A stretch of DNA of 64,000 nucleotides, taken from the NCBI RefSeq assembly GCF_009687865.1, contig NZ_BLAE01000025.1:49461-113460 (forward strand). The letters run 5' to 3'. The position numbers and the translations under genes were made by a program. Below are positions 32,409-41,327 of this stretch, piece after piece. The notes under the pieces were generated by a model, which saw only the letters and a list, made by a program, of their open reading frames with translations, ran no database searches and was not told the origin of the DNA. Each line of letters begins with the position of its first letter. The first letter of the stretch is position 1. Source of the DNA: Acrocarpospora macrocephala. Its GTDB lineage: Bacteria; Actinomycetota; Actinomycetes; Streptosporangiales; Streptosporangiaceae.

Positions 32409-33248
32409 ATGGAAATACGCGAATTGCGCTACTTCGTCGCCATCGCCGAGGAGCTGCACTTCGGCAAGGCTGCCCGGCGTCTGGAGATAGCCCAGCCGCC
32501 CCTGTCCCGCGCGATCGCCCGGCTCGAACGACAGCTCGGGGTCACGTTGCTGGAGCGCACCAGCCGCAAGGTCACGCTCACCGAGGCCGGGACCGTGCTG
32601 CTGTCCGAGGGGCGCGCGATCCTCAGCGCGGTAGCCGCAGCTGAGCGGCGTACCCAGCAGGCTGCGCAAAGGCGCCCCCGCCTCGTCCTCGCCGTCAAAT
32701 CCGGCACCGCCAGCGAGTTGTTGGCCAAACTGCTCGATGCCTACCGCGCGGAACCCGGCGCAGCCACCGTCGATCTGTTGCTCTGTGAGACGCATCAGCA
32801 ACAGAAATTGTTGCAGGATGGGCAAGCCGACGTGGCTCTGCTGCACTTGCCATTCGATTCGACGGTCGGACTCGACACCGAAACCCTGTACACCGAGGGA
32901 CAGGTGGCGATCCTGCCCACCTCTCACTCACTTGCCAACCGCTCTCAGATTCGGATGGCCGAGGTCACTGCATTGTCGGAACTCCCGATGGCTCGCTGGC
33001 CCGGTCCTGGCGGCAGCTACCCGGAGGGACCAGGGGCAGAGGTAAGGAATCTGACACAGCTCTTCCAGCTGATCGCGCTCGGCCGTACCACCGTGGTCAT
33101 GCCCGAGTCCGCCGGCACCGACCTGCGCCGGGATCTCGCCGCCGTGCCGGTCCTGGATGCTCCGCCCGTGACAACGGTGATCGCTTGGCCGTCGCAGAGC
33201 CGACTTCGCGCAGTCGCCGACCTGATTCGCGTAGCAACACGTCTTTGA
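32409..33248 (+). CDS. LysR-family regulator, divergent from the SDR gene
   Basis: 279 aa: N-terminal winged helix (MEIRELRYFVAIAEELHFGK, AARRLEIAQPPLSRAIARLE, LGVTLLERTSRKVTLTEAG) and a periplasmic-binding-like effector domain (VDLLLCETHQQQKLL, DVALLHLPFD). ATG 32409 is where LysR proteins normally begin. It most likely activates the adjacent SDR gene and represses itself. The effector domain is short at its end (ATRL), within normal limits. Confidence 0.95.
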   Translation: MEIRELRYFVAIAEELHFGKAARRLEIAQPPLSRAIARLERQLGVTLLERTSRKVTLTEAGTVLLSEGRAILSAVAAAERRTQQAAQRRPRLVLAVKSGTASELLAKLLDAYRAEPGAATVDLLLCETHQQQKLLQDGQADVALLHLPFDSTVGLDTETLYTEGQVAILPTSHSLANRSQIRMAEVTALSELPMARWPGPGGSYPEGPGAEVRNLTQLFQLIALGRTTVVMPESAGTDLRRDLAAVPVLDAPPVTTVIAWPSQSRLRAVADLIRVATRL

Positions 33249-33297
33249 CTGGCTGTTCTCAATCCGCTCGCGTGGAATGCCACCGGCAGATGCTCGC

Positions 33298-33798
33298 CTA
33301 GCGGAGCGGGAAGATTGCGCAGGTGGTTGTGCCGTGGGCGTACAGTTTGCCGTCGGTTGAGCCGGTGATCTTGGCTTCGGCGGTGGCTATGGTGCGGCCG
33401 ACCTGGAGGGTTTTGCCTTCGCAGCGGAGGGGGCCCGTGTGGGCGAAGGCTGGTCTGGTCATGTTCACGTTCAACTGGATCGTGGTGTACGCCTGGCCTG
33501 GGGGGAGGGTGGTCATGACGGCGCAGCCGAGGGCGGAGTCCAGGAGGGTGGCCAGGTAGCCGCCGTGGATGGTGCCCAGGGGGTTGTACTGGTGTTCGCC
33601 GGTCTGGCCTTCGAAGACGGCGATGCCGGGCTCGACGCTGATCAGGGTGAAGTCCAGGGTGCCGGCGATGGGTGGGGGCGGGATCTTGCCGTCCAGCATC
33701 GCCTGGAGGAACTCCAGGCCGGTGAGGTCGGCGAAGTGGGCCGGGAGGACGGTGGGCGGCGCCCACGAGTGGGTGCGCGAGTTCATCGTCGTCGTCAT
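33298..33798 (-). CDS. PaaI-type hotdog-fold thioesterase
   Basis: 166 aa. The hotdog signature NPLGTIHGGYLATLLDSALGCAV contains the HGG and the catalytic Asp position (LLDSA) of the PaaI group; the second half has YTTIQLNVNMTRPAFAHTGPL and ends in CAIFPLR. These enzymes hydrolyse acyl- or aryl-CoA thioesters. Start ATG at 33798. It stands alone on the minus strand between the LysR gene and a thioredoxin-fold gene; nothing in the context fixes the substrate. Confidence 0.9.
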   Translation of the reverse strand: MTTTMNSRTHSWAPPTVLPAHFADLTGLEFLQAMLDGKIPPPPIAGTLDFTLISVEPGIAVFEGQTGEHQYNPLGTIHGGYLATLLDSALGCAVMTTLPPGQAYTTIQLNVNMTRPAFAHTGPLRCEGKTLQVGRTIATAEAKITGSTDGKLYAHGTTTCAIFPLR

Positions 33799-33843
33799 GA
33801 GTCTAATTTTCGAACCCAGCTGCCGTTGAGCGCAAATCGGACT

Positions 33844-34821
33844 TCACGACCAGTCCGGGAGGGGGCGGTAGATAGGGGTTCCGGAGGTTTCCAGTTCGGT
33901 GCGGAGCTTGAAGTAGGCGTCGCCGAAGGGGTCGACTCCGTCGAGGGGCATCAGGCCGCGGCGGATGGCGAGGTCGTGGGGGGCGAGGAGGGCGGCGGTG
34001 GCCAGGTGGTCGCGGGCGGAGGCCGTACGGGAGTGGCGGAAGAGCCAGGTGGCGAGGCGGGCGTGCAGGCGGGCGCGGCGTTCGTCAGGGGTGGGGACGC
34101 GGAGGTGGGCGCGGACGGAGTCGCGGGTGAGGCCGGGGTCGCCGGTGCGTACCCAGGAGCGCAGGGCGGCGGTGGCGGCTTCGGCGGAGAGGCCGTTGAG
34201 TTCGCGGAAGGTGTCGGTGGCGGTCATGGTGTCCTGGGGGCGGGCGATCCGGCCGGATTCGTCGATCCAGACGACGGTGGGGACGTTGATCACGTTGTAG
34301 CGTTCGGCGATCGTGCCGTCGGCGTCGATCAGCGCGGGGTGGGTGAGGTCGGCGATCCAGGGCGCGGCGTCGGCGCGATCGCGGTCCAGCGAAACGCTGA
34401 TCACGGTGAACCCGTTGGGAGACAGCTCCCTGTGGAGGTCGTCCCAGGCGGTCAGGTCGTAGCGACAGCCGCACCAGGACGCCCAGAAGACCAGGGCCAC
34501 CTTGGTGCCGCGCAGGTCGCGCAGGGTCAGCCCGTCGAGGGTGAAGTCGGGAGCTTCGTCGGGAGTGAGATCCTGGGTTTCCCCGACGGCGATGACGCGG
34601 TTGTCAGGGTCGACGACCGCCATCCGGCCGAGGAGCTCGGCGAAGGCGGCGACGTCCACCCCTGAGGGGTTCTCGGCGGCGGCCGCGCGGAAGGCGGGCA
34701 CGCACGCGTCGCCCCGGCACCAGCCGTGCGGCTTGCGCTCCCACCCGAGCACGGGAACACCGTGCGGGACCACGGCTCCCGGGATGGTCTCTTCTCGTCC
34801 GTCTGCCAGCAGCGTGTACAT
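33844..34821 (-). CDS. Thioredoxin-fold (TlpA/ResA-like) protein with CGC active site
   Basis: 325 aa. After an N-terminal region with CRGDACVPAFRAAA, the centre is a TlpA-like thioredoxin domain: VALVFWASWCGCRYDLTAWD, then VISVSLDRDRADAAPWI and YNVINVPTVVWIDESG with the cis-Pro. The usual CxxC is replaced by C-G-C, which alters redox chemistry or removes it. A C-terminal helical region of about 120 residues follows. There is no signal peptide, so it acts in the cytoplasm. ATG 34821 has AATGGAGGGC upstream. Two direct repeats sit in its promoter region. Confidence 0.85.
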   Translation of the reverse strand: MYTLLADGREETIPGAVVPHGVPVLGWERKPHGWCRGDACVPAFRAAAAENPSGVDVAAFAELLGRMAVVDPDNRVIAVGETQDLTPDEAPDFTLDGLTLRDLRGTKVALVFWASWCGCRYDLTAWDDLHRELSPNGFTVISVSLDRDRADAAPWIADLTHPALIDADGTIAERYNVINVPTVVWIDESGRIARPQDTMTATDTFRELNGLSAEAATAALRSWVRTGDPGLTRDSVRAHLRVPTPDERRARLHARLATWLFRHSRTASARDHLATAALLAPHDLAIRRGLMPLDGVDPFGDAYFKLRTELETSGTPIYRPLPDWS

Positions 34822-34834
34822 CAGCCCTCCATTA

Positions 34835-34863
34835 GATAGTGACACTTTCGATAGTAACACTGT
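34835..34863 (-). promoter_or_regulatory. Direct repeats upstream of the thioredoxin-fold gene
   Basis: GATAGTGACACTTT and GATAGTAACACTGT lie 15 bp apart, 14-42 bp before the start codon. AGTGACACT is palindromic around one base. Spacing of about one and a half helical turns suggests a regulator site or overlapping promoter; no regulator gene is adjacent. Confidence 0.5.
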
Positions 34864-34880
34864 CCAACCAGAAGGCAAAC

Positions 34881-34908
34881 AAAAAGACCCCTCAGCGGGT
34901 GAGGGGTC
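34881..34908 (-). terminator. Rho-independent terminator of the tRNA cluster
   Basis: GACCCCTCA / TGAGGGGTC, a perfect 9-bp stem with a short loop followed on the minus strand by TTTTTGTTT. It lies 5 bp after the CCA end of the first tRNA-Glu. Confidence 0.95.
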
Positions 34909-34913
34909 CTGCT

Positions 34914-34989
34914 TGGTAGTCCCGAGCGGATTCGAACCGCCGCTACCGCCTTGAGAGGGCGGCGTCCTGGGCCACTAGACGACGGGACC
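34914..34989 (-). tRNA. tRNA-Glu (CUC)
   Basis: 76 nt including an encoded CCA. Acceptor stem GGTCCCG pairs with CGGGACT with a G1-U72 wobble, as in other actinomycete tRNA-Glu genes. The anticodon loop CCCTCTCAA gives CUC, and the T arm is GGCGGTTCGAATCCGCT. It is identical to the copy at 35058. Confidence 0.96.
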
Positions 34990-35038
34990 AAGCTTTTCGT
35001 TCTGACAAGAAACTTTGCAAGCTTTCAAGTCCTTGCGC

Positions 35039-35058
35039 AAACCTCTCTAGAGAGGTTT
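35039..35058. other. Perfect 20-bp palindrome between the two tRNA-Glu genes
   Basis: AAACCTCTCTAGAGAGGTTT, whose last base touches the CCA end of the second tRNA-Glu. It lacks a U-tract and could guide 3' processing of the tandem tRNA precursor or act as a weak terminator. Confidence 0.8.
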
Positions 35059-35133
35059 GGTAGTCCCGAGCGGATTCGAACCGCCGCTACCGCCTTGAGA
35101 GGGCGGCGTCCTGGGCCACTAGACGACGGGACC
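35058..35133 (-). tRNA. tRNA-Glu (CUC), second copy
   Basis: Same 76-nt sequence as the copy at 34914, including the CCA, with anticodon CUC. The genes are 68 bp apart and on the same strand as tRNA-Gln, so the three probably form one transcript. gltX, which charges them, is about 2.3 kb away. Confidence 0.96.
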
Positions 35134-35159
35134 ATGCACCGTGTGTTGCTGAGATGCAG

Positions 35160-35231
35160 CTGGGGTACCAGGACTCGAACCTAGACTAACTGAACCAGAA
35201 TCAGTCGTGCTGCCAATTACACCATACCCCA
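35160..35231 (-). tRNA. tRNA-Gln (CUG)
   Basis: About 72 nt; acceptor TGGGGTA pairs with TACCCCA, anticodon loop TTCTGGT gives CUG, T loop is GGTTCGAGTCC. CCA is not encoded. It is first in the tRNA transcript. Actinomycetes usually load this tRNA with Glu by GltX-type enzyme and amidate it with GatCAB. Confidence 0.95.
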
Positions 35232-35392
35232 TCAACTCGCTCACCCCTCACAGAGGTTCGCGTGCGGACTCCGAAAGAATAGCCCAGTCAGAGACCCACT
35301 ACCAAAACGATTCCCGCGAGCATGGCGATCGCGTCGTTTTCACGGCTTGTGCGAACCTGTACGAATCCGACCACCGTGAGGAGCCGCCACCG

Positions 35393-37372
35393 ATGACCCC
35401 GGCTGACCACCCGTTCCTGTTCCCCAGCGCCCTGCCCTACCAGCTGCCCCCCTTCCGCGAGATCCGGGAGGAGCATTACGCGCCCGCGTTCGAGCAGGGC
35501 ATGGCCGAACACCTCGCGGAAGTCGAAGCGATCGCGGCCGATCCCGAGCCGCCGACCTTCGAGAACACCGTGGAGGCGCTCGAACTGTCGGGGCGGCTGC
35601 TCGAACGGGTGGCGACCGTGTTCTTCAACCAGGCCTCCTCGGACACCACTCCGGGCATCCAGGCCATCCAGCAAGAGATCACCCCCAAACTGGCCAAGCA
35701 CAGCGACTCCATCAACCTCAACCCCCGCCTGTACGCCCGGCTGAAGGCCATCACCACCGACGATCCCACCCAGCAGTGGCTGCTGGATCGTTACCTGACC
35801 GATTTCATCCGGTCCGGAGCCGAGCTGGACGAGACCCAGCAGGCGCGGTTGCGGACGATCAACGAGGAGCTGTCCTCGCTGGCGACCACCTTCCAGCAGA
35901 CCCTGCTCAACGACACCAACGAGCGGGCCGTCGTGGTCGAGGACGCGGCCGAGCTGGACGGGCTCACCCTGGACGCGATCGAGGGCCTCCGCGAGACGGC
36001 CACGGCGCGCGGCCTGGACGGCAAGTACCTGATCACGCTCGTGCTCCCCACCGGACAGCCCGCCCTCAGCTCGCTCACCGACCGAGCGCTGCGCGAGCGC
36101 GTCCACCTGGCCTCCGTCGGCCGCGGCGCGGCCAACGCCGAGCTGATCACCCGGATCGCCACGCTCCGGCGCGAACGCGCGGGCCTGCTCGGGTACCGCA
36201 ACCACGCCGAGTACGTCCTGGCCGACCAGACCGCGGGAACGACCGGCGCGGTCACCGAGATGCTGGACAAACTCGTCACCCCCGCCGTCGCCAACGCCCG
36301 CCGCGAGCAGGAGGCCCTGGAGGCGGAAGCCGGATTCCCGGTCGAGGCCTGGGACTGGTCCTTCTACGCCGAACGGGTGCGCAAAGCACGCTACTCCATC
36401 GACAGCGCCCAGATGCGCCCGTACTTCGAACTCGACCGCGTCCTGCACGACGGCGTCTTCTACGCCGCCTCCCGCCTGTACGGCCTGCGTTTCGAAGCCC
36501 GCCCCGACCTCCACGGCTACCACCCCGACGTACGCGTCTGGGAGGTCTTCAACGAGGACGGCTCCCCGCTGGGCCTGTTCCTGGGCGACTACCACGCCCG
36601 CGCCTCCAAGCGGGGCGGAGCCTGGATGAACAGCCTGGTCCAGCAGTCCGGCCTGGAAGGCTCGCGCCCGGTCGTGGTGAACAACCTCAACATCGTCAAG
36701 GGCGAACCCACCCTGATGACCTTCGACGAGGTCAACACGATGTTCCACGAGTTCGGCCACGCCCTGCACGGCCTGTTCTCCGACGTCCGCCACCCTCGTT
36801 TCTCCGGCACGTCGGTGCCCCGCGACTTCGTCGAGTATCCGTCCCAGGTCAACGAGATGTGGGCCACCCACCCGGAGATCCTGGCCAACTACGCCAAACA
36901 CCACGAGACCGGCGAGCCGATGCCTCGCGACCTGGTCGACCGCATGCTCGAAGCCCAGAAGTTCAACCAGGGCTTCGCCACGGTCGAATACCTGGCCGCC
37001 ACCCTGCTCGACTGGGCCTGGCACACCGACTACGAGTCCGGCGACGCCGAAACCTTCGAAACCGAGGCCCTGCAGCGCGCGGGCGTCGACCTCGCCGCCG
37101 TCCCGCCGCGTTACCGCAGCACCTACTTCGCCCACATCTGGGCGAGCGGCTACAGCGCCGGCTACTACTCCTACATCTGGAGCGAGGTCCTCGACGCCGA
37201 CACCGTCGAATGGTTCACCGAGAACGGCGGCCTGCTCCGCGAGAACGGCGACCGCTTCCGCACCCACCTCCTCTCCAAGGGCGGCAGCGTCGACCCCATG
37301 ACCGCCTTCCGCACCTTCCGCGGCCGCGACCCCCGAATCGAGCCCCTACTGGAACGCCGCGGCCTCCTCTGA
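35393..37372 (+). CDS. dcp: M3-family peptidyl-dipeptidase Dcp
   Basis: Zinc metallopeptidase of family M3 that removes C-terminal dipeptides from oligopeptides, 659 aa. The zinc site HEFGH (TMFHEFGHALHGLFS) is at about residues 449-463, with the third ligand Glu in DFVEYPSQVNEMW about 28 residues later. The C-terminal SAGYYSYIWSEVLDAD segment is typical. No signal peptide, so it is cytoplasmic. ATG 35393 has GAGGAG 9 bases upstream; the frame extends further back through the tRNA region without homology. It converges on gltX, and a 14-bp hairpin separates them. Confidence 0.97.
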   Translation: MTPADHPFLFPSALPYQLPPFREIREEHYAPAFEQGMAEHLAEVEAIAADPEPPTFENTVEALELSGRLLERVATVFFNQASSDTTPGIQAIQQEITPKLAKHSDSINLNPRLYARLKAITTDDPTQQWLLDRYLTDFIRSGAELDETQQARLRTINEELSSLATTFQQTLLNDTNERAVVVEDAAELDGLTLDAIEGLRETATARGLDGKYLITLVLPTGQPALSSLTDRALRERVHLASVGRGAANAELITRIATLRRERAGLLGYRNHAEYVLADQTAGTTGAVTEMLDKLVTPAVANARREQEALEAEAGFPVEAWDWSFYAERVRKARYSIDSAQMRPYFELDRVLHDGVFYAASRLYGLRFEARPDLHGYHPDVRVWEVFNEDGSPLGLFLGDYHARASKRGGAWMNSLVQQSGLEGSRPVVVNNLNIVKGEPTLMTFDEVNTMFHEFGHALHGLFSDVRHPRFSGTSVPRDFVEYPSQVNEMWATHPEILANYAKHHETGEPMPRDLVDRMLEAQKFNQGFATVEYLAATLLDWAWHTDYESGDAETFETEALQRAGVDLAAVPPRYRSTYFAHIWASGYSAGYYSYIWSEVLDADTVEWFTENGGLLRENGDRFRTHLLSKGGSVDPMTAFRTFRGRDPRIEPLLERRGLL

Positions 37373-37380
37373 AACCACCC

Positions 37381-37410
37381 ACCAGCGTGAACGGCACCGT
37401 TCACGCTGGT
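37381..37410. terminator. Bidirectional hairpin between dcp and gltX
   Basis: ACCAGCGTGAACGG, loop CA, CCGTTCACGCTGGT: a perfect 14-bp stem centred between the two converging genes, 8 bp from the dcp stop and 6 bp from the gltX stop. No U-tract on either side. Confidence 0.85.
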
Positions 37411-37416
37411 GACAGG

Positions 37417-38787
37417 TCACGACAGCTTGGCCAAGGCGGTGTGGAGGCGGTCGAGGGTGCGTTCGCGGCCGAGGACCTCGATGGACTCGAACAAGGGGAG
37501 GCCGACGGTGCGGCCGGTGATGGCGACGCGGATGGGGGCCTGGGCCTTGCCGAGTTTGAGGCCGTGGTGGGCGCCTACCTCTTCCAGGGCCGTCTTCAGG
37601 GAGTCGGGGTCCCAGTTGATGGTTTCCAGGCGGGAGGCGTACCCCGAGAGGATTTCGGCGGCGCCCGGTTTCATGGCCTTGTCCCAGGAGGGCTGGTCGT
37701 GGATGGGCTCGGGGAGGAAGAGGAAGTCGACGTTGGCCGTGATTTCGGAGAGGACGGCCACGCGGGTCTGGGCTAGTTCGGCGACTCGGGTGAAGGTTTC
37801 GCGGTCCCAGGCGGGGTCGAGCCAGGGGGCGCAGCGGTCGATGAAGACGTCCAGCGGGAGGCCGCGGATGTATTCGCCGTTGAAGGCGCGGAGTTTCTTC
37901 TCGTCGAAGAACGCGGGCGAGAGGTTGACGTTCTTGAGCGAGAACAGCGGGACCATGTCGGACCAGGGCATGATCTCGCGGTCGTCGCCGGGGCCCCAGC
38001 CGAGCAACATCAGGTAGTTGACCATCGCCTCGGCGAGGTAGCCCTCGTCGCGGTAGGACTCCAGGGCGACCTTGTCGCGGCGCTTGGAGAGCTTCTGCCG
38101 CTTCTCGTTGACGATGACGGGCAGGTGCGCCCAGATGGGCGGGGTGTGGCCGAGGGCGCGCCAGAGCAGCTGCTGCTTGGGGGTGTTGGAGAAGTGCTCC
38201 TCGCCGCGGACCACGTGGGTGATCCGCATCTCCACATCGTCCACCACGTTGGCCAGCACGAACAGCGGGGAGCCGTCGCCGCGGGCGATGACGAAGTCCT
38301 CCATCGCGTCGTTGGGGAACTCGACGGTGCCGCGAAGCGCGTCCTCGACCACGGTGACGCCCTCGTCAGGGGTGCGGAAGCGCAGCGCGCCCTCGGTCAG
38401 GCCGAGGTCGCGGCAGTGCCCGTCGTAGCCCTGGTGCTCGGAGCCGGTGCGCGCCTTCACGTCCTCGCGAGTGCAGGTGCAGTGGTAGGCGCGGCCGTCC
38501 TTGCGCAGCAGCGCGGCGGCCTCCCGGTGCTGCGCCTCGTACGCCGACTGGAAGTAAGGCCCCTCGAAGTACGGCGAATCGCCGCTGATCCCGATCCACG
38601 CCAGCGCCGAGATGATGCCCGCCGTCCACTCCGGACGGTTGCGCGCGGCGTCGGTGTCCTCGATGCGCAGGACGAACCGGCCGCCGGACTGCTCGGCCAG
38701 CGCCCAGTTGAACAGCGCGGAGCGGGCGCCGCCGACATGGAACATGCCGGTCGGCGACGGCGCGAAGCGGACCCGTACGTCAGTCAC
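37417..38787 (-). CDS. gltX: Glutamyl-tRNA synthetase
   Basis: Class I aminoacyl-tRNA synthetase, 456 aa. HIGH-type motif [19 protein letters not shown] at the N-terminus and KMSKS-type motif [17 protein letters not shown]...CRD segment in the zinc-binding region is present. It charges tRNA-Glu and, as a non-discriminating form in actinomycetes, tRNA-Gln; both tRNAs are encoded about 2-4 kb away. The GTG start overlaps the stop of the upstream FAH gene by 8 bases, giving translational coupling. Confidence 0.97.
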   Translation of the reverse strand: MTDVRVRFAPSPTGMFHVGGARSALFNWALAEQSGGRFVLRIEDTDAARNRPEWTAGIISALAWIGISGDSPYFEGPYFQSAYEAQHREAAALLRKDGRAYHCTCTREDVKARTGSEHQGYDGHCRDLGLTEGALRFRTPDEGVTVVEDALRGTVEFPNDAMEDFVIARGDGSPLFVLANVVDDVEMRITHVVRGEEHFSNTPKQQLLWRALGHTPPIWAHLPVIVNEKRQKLSKRRDKVALESYRDEGYLAEAMVNYLMLLGWGPGDDREIMPWSDMVPLFSLKNVNLSPAFFDEKKLRAFNGEYIRGLPLDVFIDRCAPWLDPAWDRETFTRVAELAQTRVAVLSEITANVDFLFLPEPIHDQPSWDKAMKPGAAEILSGYASRLETINWDPDSLKTALEEVGAHHGLKLGKAQAPIRVAITGRTVGLPLFESIEVLGRERTLDRLHTALAKLS

Positions 38788-39550
38788 GTGTGATCACCCT
38801 GTTGGTGAGAGTTCCGATGCCTTCGATGCCCACGCTGACCTCGTCCCCCGGGAACACCGGCCCGACACCGGCGGGCGTGCCGGTGAGCAGGATGTCGCCA
38901 GGGAGCAGGGTCATCACGGCGGTGACGTGGGCGATGAGCGCGGGAATGTCGAACACCAGCTGCGAGGTTCGCCCGCTCTGCCGCAGTTCCCCGTTGACCG
39001 AGGTGGTCAGCGCCAGGTCGGTCGCGTCCAGGTCGGTCTCGATCCACGGCCCGAGCGGGCAGAAGGTGTCGAAGCCCTTGGCCCGGGTGAACTGCACGTC
39101 TCGTTTCTGCAGGTCGCGCGCGGTGACGTCGTTGGCGCAGGTGTAGCCGAAGATGACGTCCTTGGCCCGCTCGACCGGCACCTCCCGGCACAGCCGCCCG
39201 ATGACGACGGCCAGCTCGCCCTCGTAGTCGACGCGCTCGGAGAGTCCCTGCGGATACATGATGGCCTCGCCGTGCCCGATCACCGAGGTGGACGGCTTGA
39301 TGAACATGATCGGCTCAGTCGGGACGTCGTTGCCCATCTCGGCGGCATGATCGGCGTAGTTGCGCCCGATCGCGACCACCTTGCTGGGCAACATCGGCGC
39401 CACCATTCTGACCTCGGCCAGCGGAAACCGCTCGCCGGTCAGCTGGATCCCGCCGAACGGGTGACCGTCGATCTTGGCGAGCATCTGCCCGCCCTCTTCC
39501 ACCACTCCGAACGCGACGCCGCCGCCCGTGGAGAACCTTGCGATACGCAC
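38780..39550 (-). CDS. Fumarylacetoacetate hydrolase family protein
   Basis: 256 aa. FAH-fold metal site: [13 protein letters not shown] with two Glu ligands, [14 protein letters not shown] with the Asp, and [13 protein letters not shown] near the C-terminus. Members cleave acylpyruvates, decarboxylate oxaloacetate or hydrate oxo-acids; the short length and [11 protein letters not shown] motif fit the acylpyruvase/oxaloacetate decarboxylase group. It is directly coupled to gltX downstream, an arrangement also seen in Streptomyces. No regulator is adjacent. Confidence 0.92.
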   Translation of the reverse strand: MRIARFSTGGGVAFGVVEEGGQMLAKIDGHPFGGIQLTGERFPLAEVRMVAPMLPSKVVAIGRNYADHAAEMGNDVPTEPIMFIKPSTSVIGHGEAIMYPQGLSERVDYEGELAVVIGRLCREVPVERAKDVIFGYTCANDVTARDLQKRDVQFTRAKGFDTFCPLGPWIETDLDATDLALTTSVNGELRQSGRTSQLVFDIPALIAHVTAVMTLLPGDILLTGTPAGVGPVFPGDEVSVGIEGIGTLTNRVITRD

Positions 39551-39671
39551 CTCACCAGGCTAGTGGTCCCGCTCACCGGGTGATGCCTGAGAAATTTGTG
39601 TGGTTACTTGACCGGATCGCCGGGTTCGGCCAGCATGATCCGCGCCCCCCAGCGTTATGGAAGGAACAGGT

Positions 39672-41327
39672 GTGCCCGGCCGTACCAGAGTTGTTGGCGT
39701 GTTCATCCTGTTCCTGGCGGGGAGCCTGCTGACCGCGCGGCCCGCGTACGCGGCCAGAACGGCGGAGTGCCAGGGTGATTGGCTGCCCGCGACGCCCACC
39801 TCCGAGGACGTGATGGCGGGCAAGCTGTCGTTCCTCGATCTGCCCGCGGTTCAGGTGGGCGAGAAGGTGAACTGGAAGCTCAATCCGTACAAGAACCGGT
39901 CCTGGCAGATGGTGTTCCATTCGCTGCGCTGGATGGGGCGGCTGGTCGCCGACTTCGAGACCACCGGCAAGGCCGCGTACCTGGCCAGGGCGACCGAGGT
40001 GGCGAAGGACTGGGTGGCCAAGAACCCGCCCGGGGGCGGCGCCGACTACGCGTGGGCGGAGCATCCGGTGGCATTGCGGGCGCCCGCGCTGGTGTGCCTG
40101 AGCAGGCATGTGCCGGACAAGTGGCTGCGCGACAGCCTGTCGCAGCATGCCCGGATCCTGGCCAACGACAAGCACTACGAGTGGGGTCACAACCACGGGC
40201 TCGACCAGGACATCGGCCTGCTCGGCATCGCCTGCCGCTACGACAACAAGGCCTGGCGTTCGCAGGCCATTCGCCGGATGGTGAAGACCACCACGCTGGA
40301 CGTGGACTCGCAGGGCGCGCTGCGCGAGCAGGCTCCCCGCTACGCGGTCTACTTTCACGACCGGCTCCGCGTGGCCATGGACAAGATCAAGGACTGTGGC
40401 CTGAAGGTCCCCGCCGACCTGGCCAAACGCTGGGATCTGCTGCCCGAGCACATCAGCGCGGCCACCCAGCCGGACGGCTACCTGGTCCCCATCGGCGACG
40501 GCCCCGCCGACGTGCAACCGGCCGCGTTCGACCGCCCGGACTCGCTGGTGCAGGTCTACCGCGCCGGCTACGTCTTCGGCCGGACGAAGTGGGACTTCAA
40601 GGAGTCGGCCTACTACTCGATCCGGTACGGCCCCGGCCTCAAGTTCCACGGCCACGAGGACCATCTCGGCGTCACGTACTACGCGCAGGGCCGCAACCTG
40701 CTCACCGAGGCGGGCTTCCACTCCTACGAGAACACGCCCTACCGCCGCTGGACGATCACCCCGGAGGCGCACAACGTGCCGATCGTGTCCGGGAAACGGT
40801 TCCGCGGCGGCGTGGCGTCCACGCTGACCAAGAAGTCGATCGGCAAGGACCGCCAGTCGTTCACGGTCACCGACACCGCGTACGGCACCCGCCGGACCCG
40901 GGCGGTGCTGGTCAACCACGACGAGGACGTCATGGCCGTGTACGACACGGTCAGCTCGGGCAAGGTACGCAACCTGTGGCACCTCTCGCCATCGCTGAAG
41001 GTGGCCTCCAACGCGGGCGGCAAGGTCGTGGTGAGCGACGGCGCCTGGCGCGCGTCGATCGTGCAGCTGGCGCTGCCGGGGTGCAAGCCGGTCGGCGGGC
41101 AGAAGATCGTGCGTGGCCAGACCTCGCCTTACCAGGGCTGGATCTCCGGGTCGTACATGAAGAAGGAGGCGGCCTCGGTGGTGCAGTCGCCGTCGGCGAA
41201 GGCGCTGCTCACGCTGGTGGTGCCGGGCACCGACCAGCCGGACGTGTCGTGTTCGGGCCGGACCGTCATCGTGCGCACTTCCAACGGCCCGGCCACGTTC
41301 AAGATGTCCGGTAAGGACCTCGTCTAG
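39672..41327 (+). CDS. Secreted heparinase II/III-family polysaccharide lyase-like protein
   Basis: 551 aa. A signal peptide (VVGVFILFLAGSLLTARPAYA) precedes an (alpha/alpha) helical domain with RSWQMVFHSLRWMGRLV and EWGHNHGLDQDIGLLGIA, and a C-terminal beta-sandwich with the family hallmark HGHEDHLGVTYYAQGRNLLTEAG. This is the heparinase II/III layout; these enzymes cleave uronic-acid polysaccharides by beta-elimination. The GTG at 39672 has GGAAGGA 6 bases upstream and is preferred to the ATG at 39657. It runs against its neighbours, and its stop codon overlaps that of cimA within one CTAG. The substrate could be a host or cell-surface glycan. Confidence 0.9.
   Translation: MPGRTRVVGVFILFLAGSLLTARPAYAARTAECQGDWLPATPTSEDVMAGKLSFLDLPAVQVGEKVNWKLNPYKNRSWQMVFHSLRWMGRLVADFETTGKAAYLARATEVAKDWVAKNPPGGGADYAWAEHPVALRAPALVCLSRHVPDKWLRDSLSQHARILANDKHYEWGHNHGLDQDIGLLGIACRYDNKAWRSQAIRRMVKTTTLDVDSQGALREQAPRYAVYFHDRLRVAMDKIKDCGLKVPADLAKRWDLLPEHISAATQPDGYLVPIGDGPADVQPAAFDRPDSLVQVYRAGYVFGRTKWDFKESAYYSIRYGPGLKFHGHEDHLGVTYYAQGRNLLTEAGFHSYENTPYRRWTITPEAHNVPIVSGKRFRGGVASTLTKKSIGKDRQSFTVTDTAYGTRRTRAVLVNHDEDVMAVYDTVSSGKVRNLWHLSPSLKVASNAGGKVVVSDGAWRASIVQLALPGCKPVGGQKIVRGQTSPYQGWISGSYMKKEAASVVQSPSAKALLTLVVPGTDQPDVSCSGRTVIVRTSNGPATFKMSGKDLV

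Noticed and set aside
34914-35231. Phage or ICE attachment site in the tRNA genes
   Set aside because: The identical tRNA-Glu copies are full-length tandem genes; no integrase or flanking direct repeat with an island between them.
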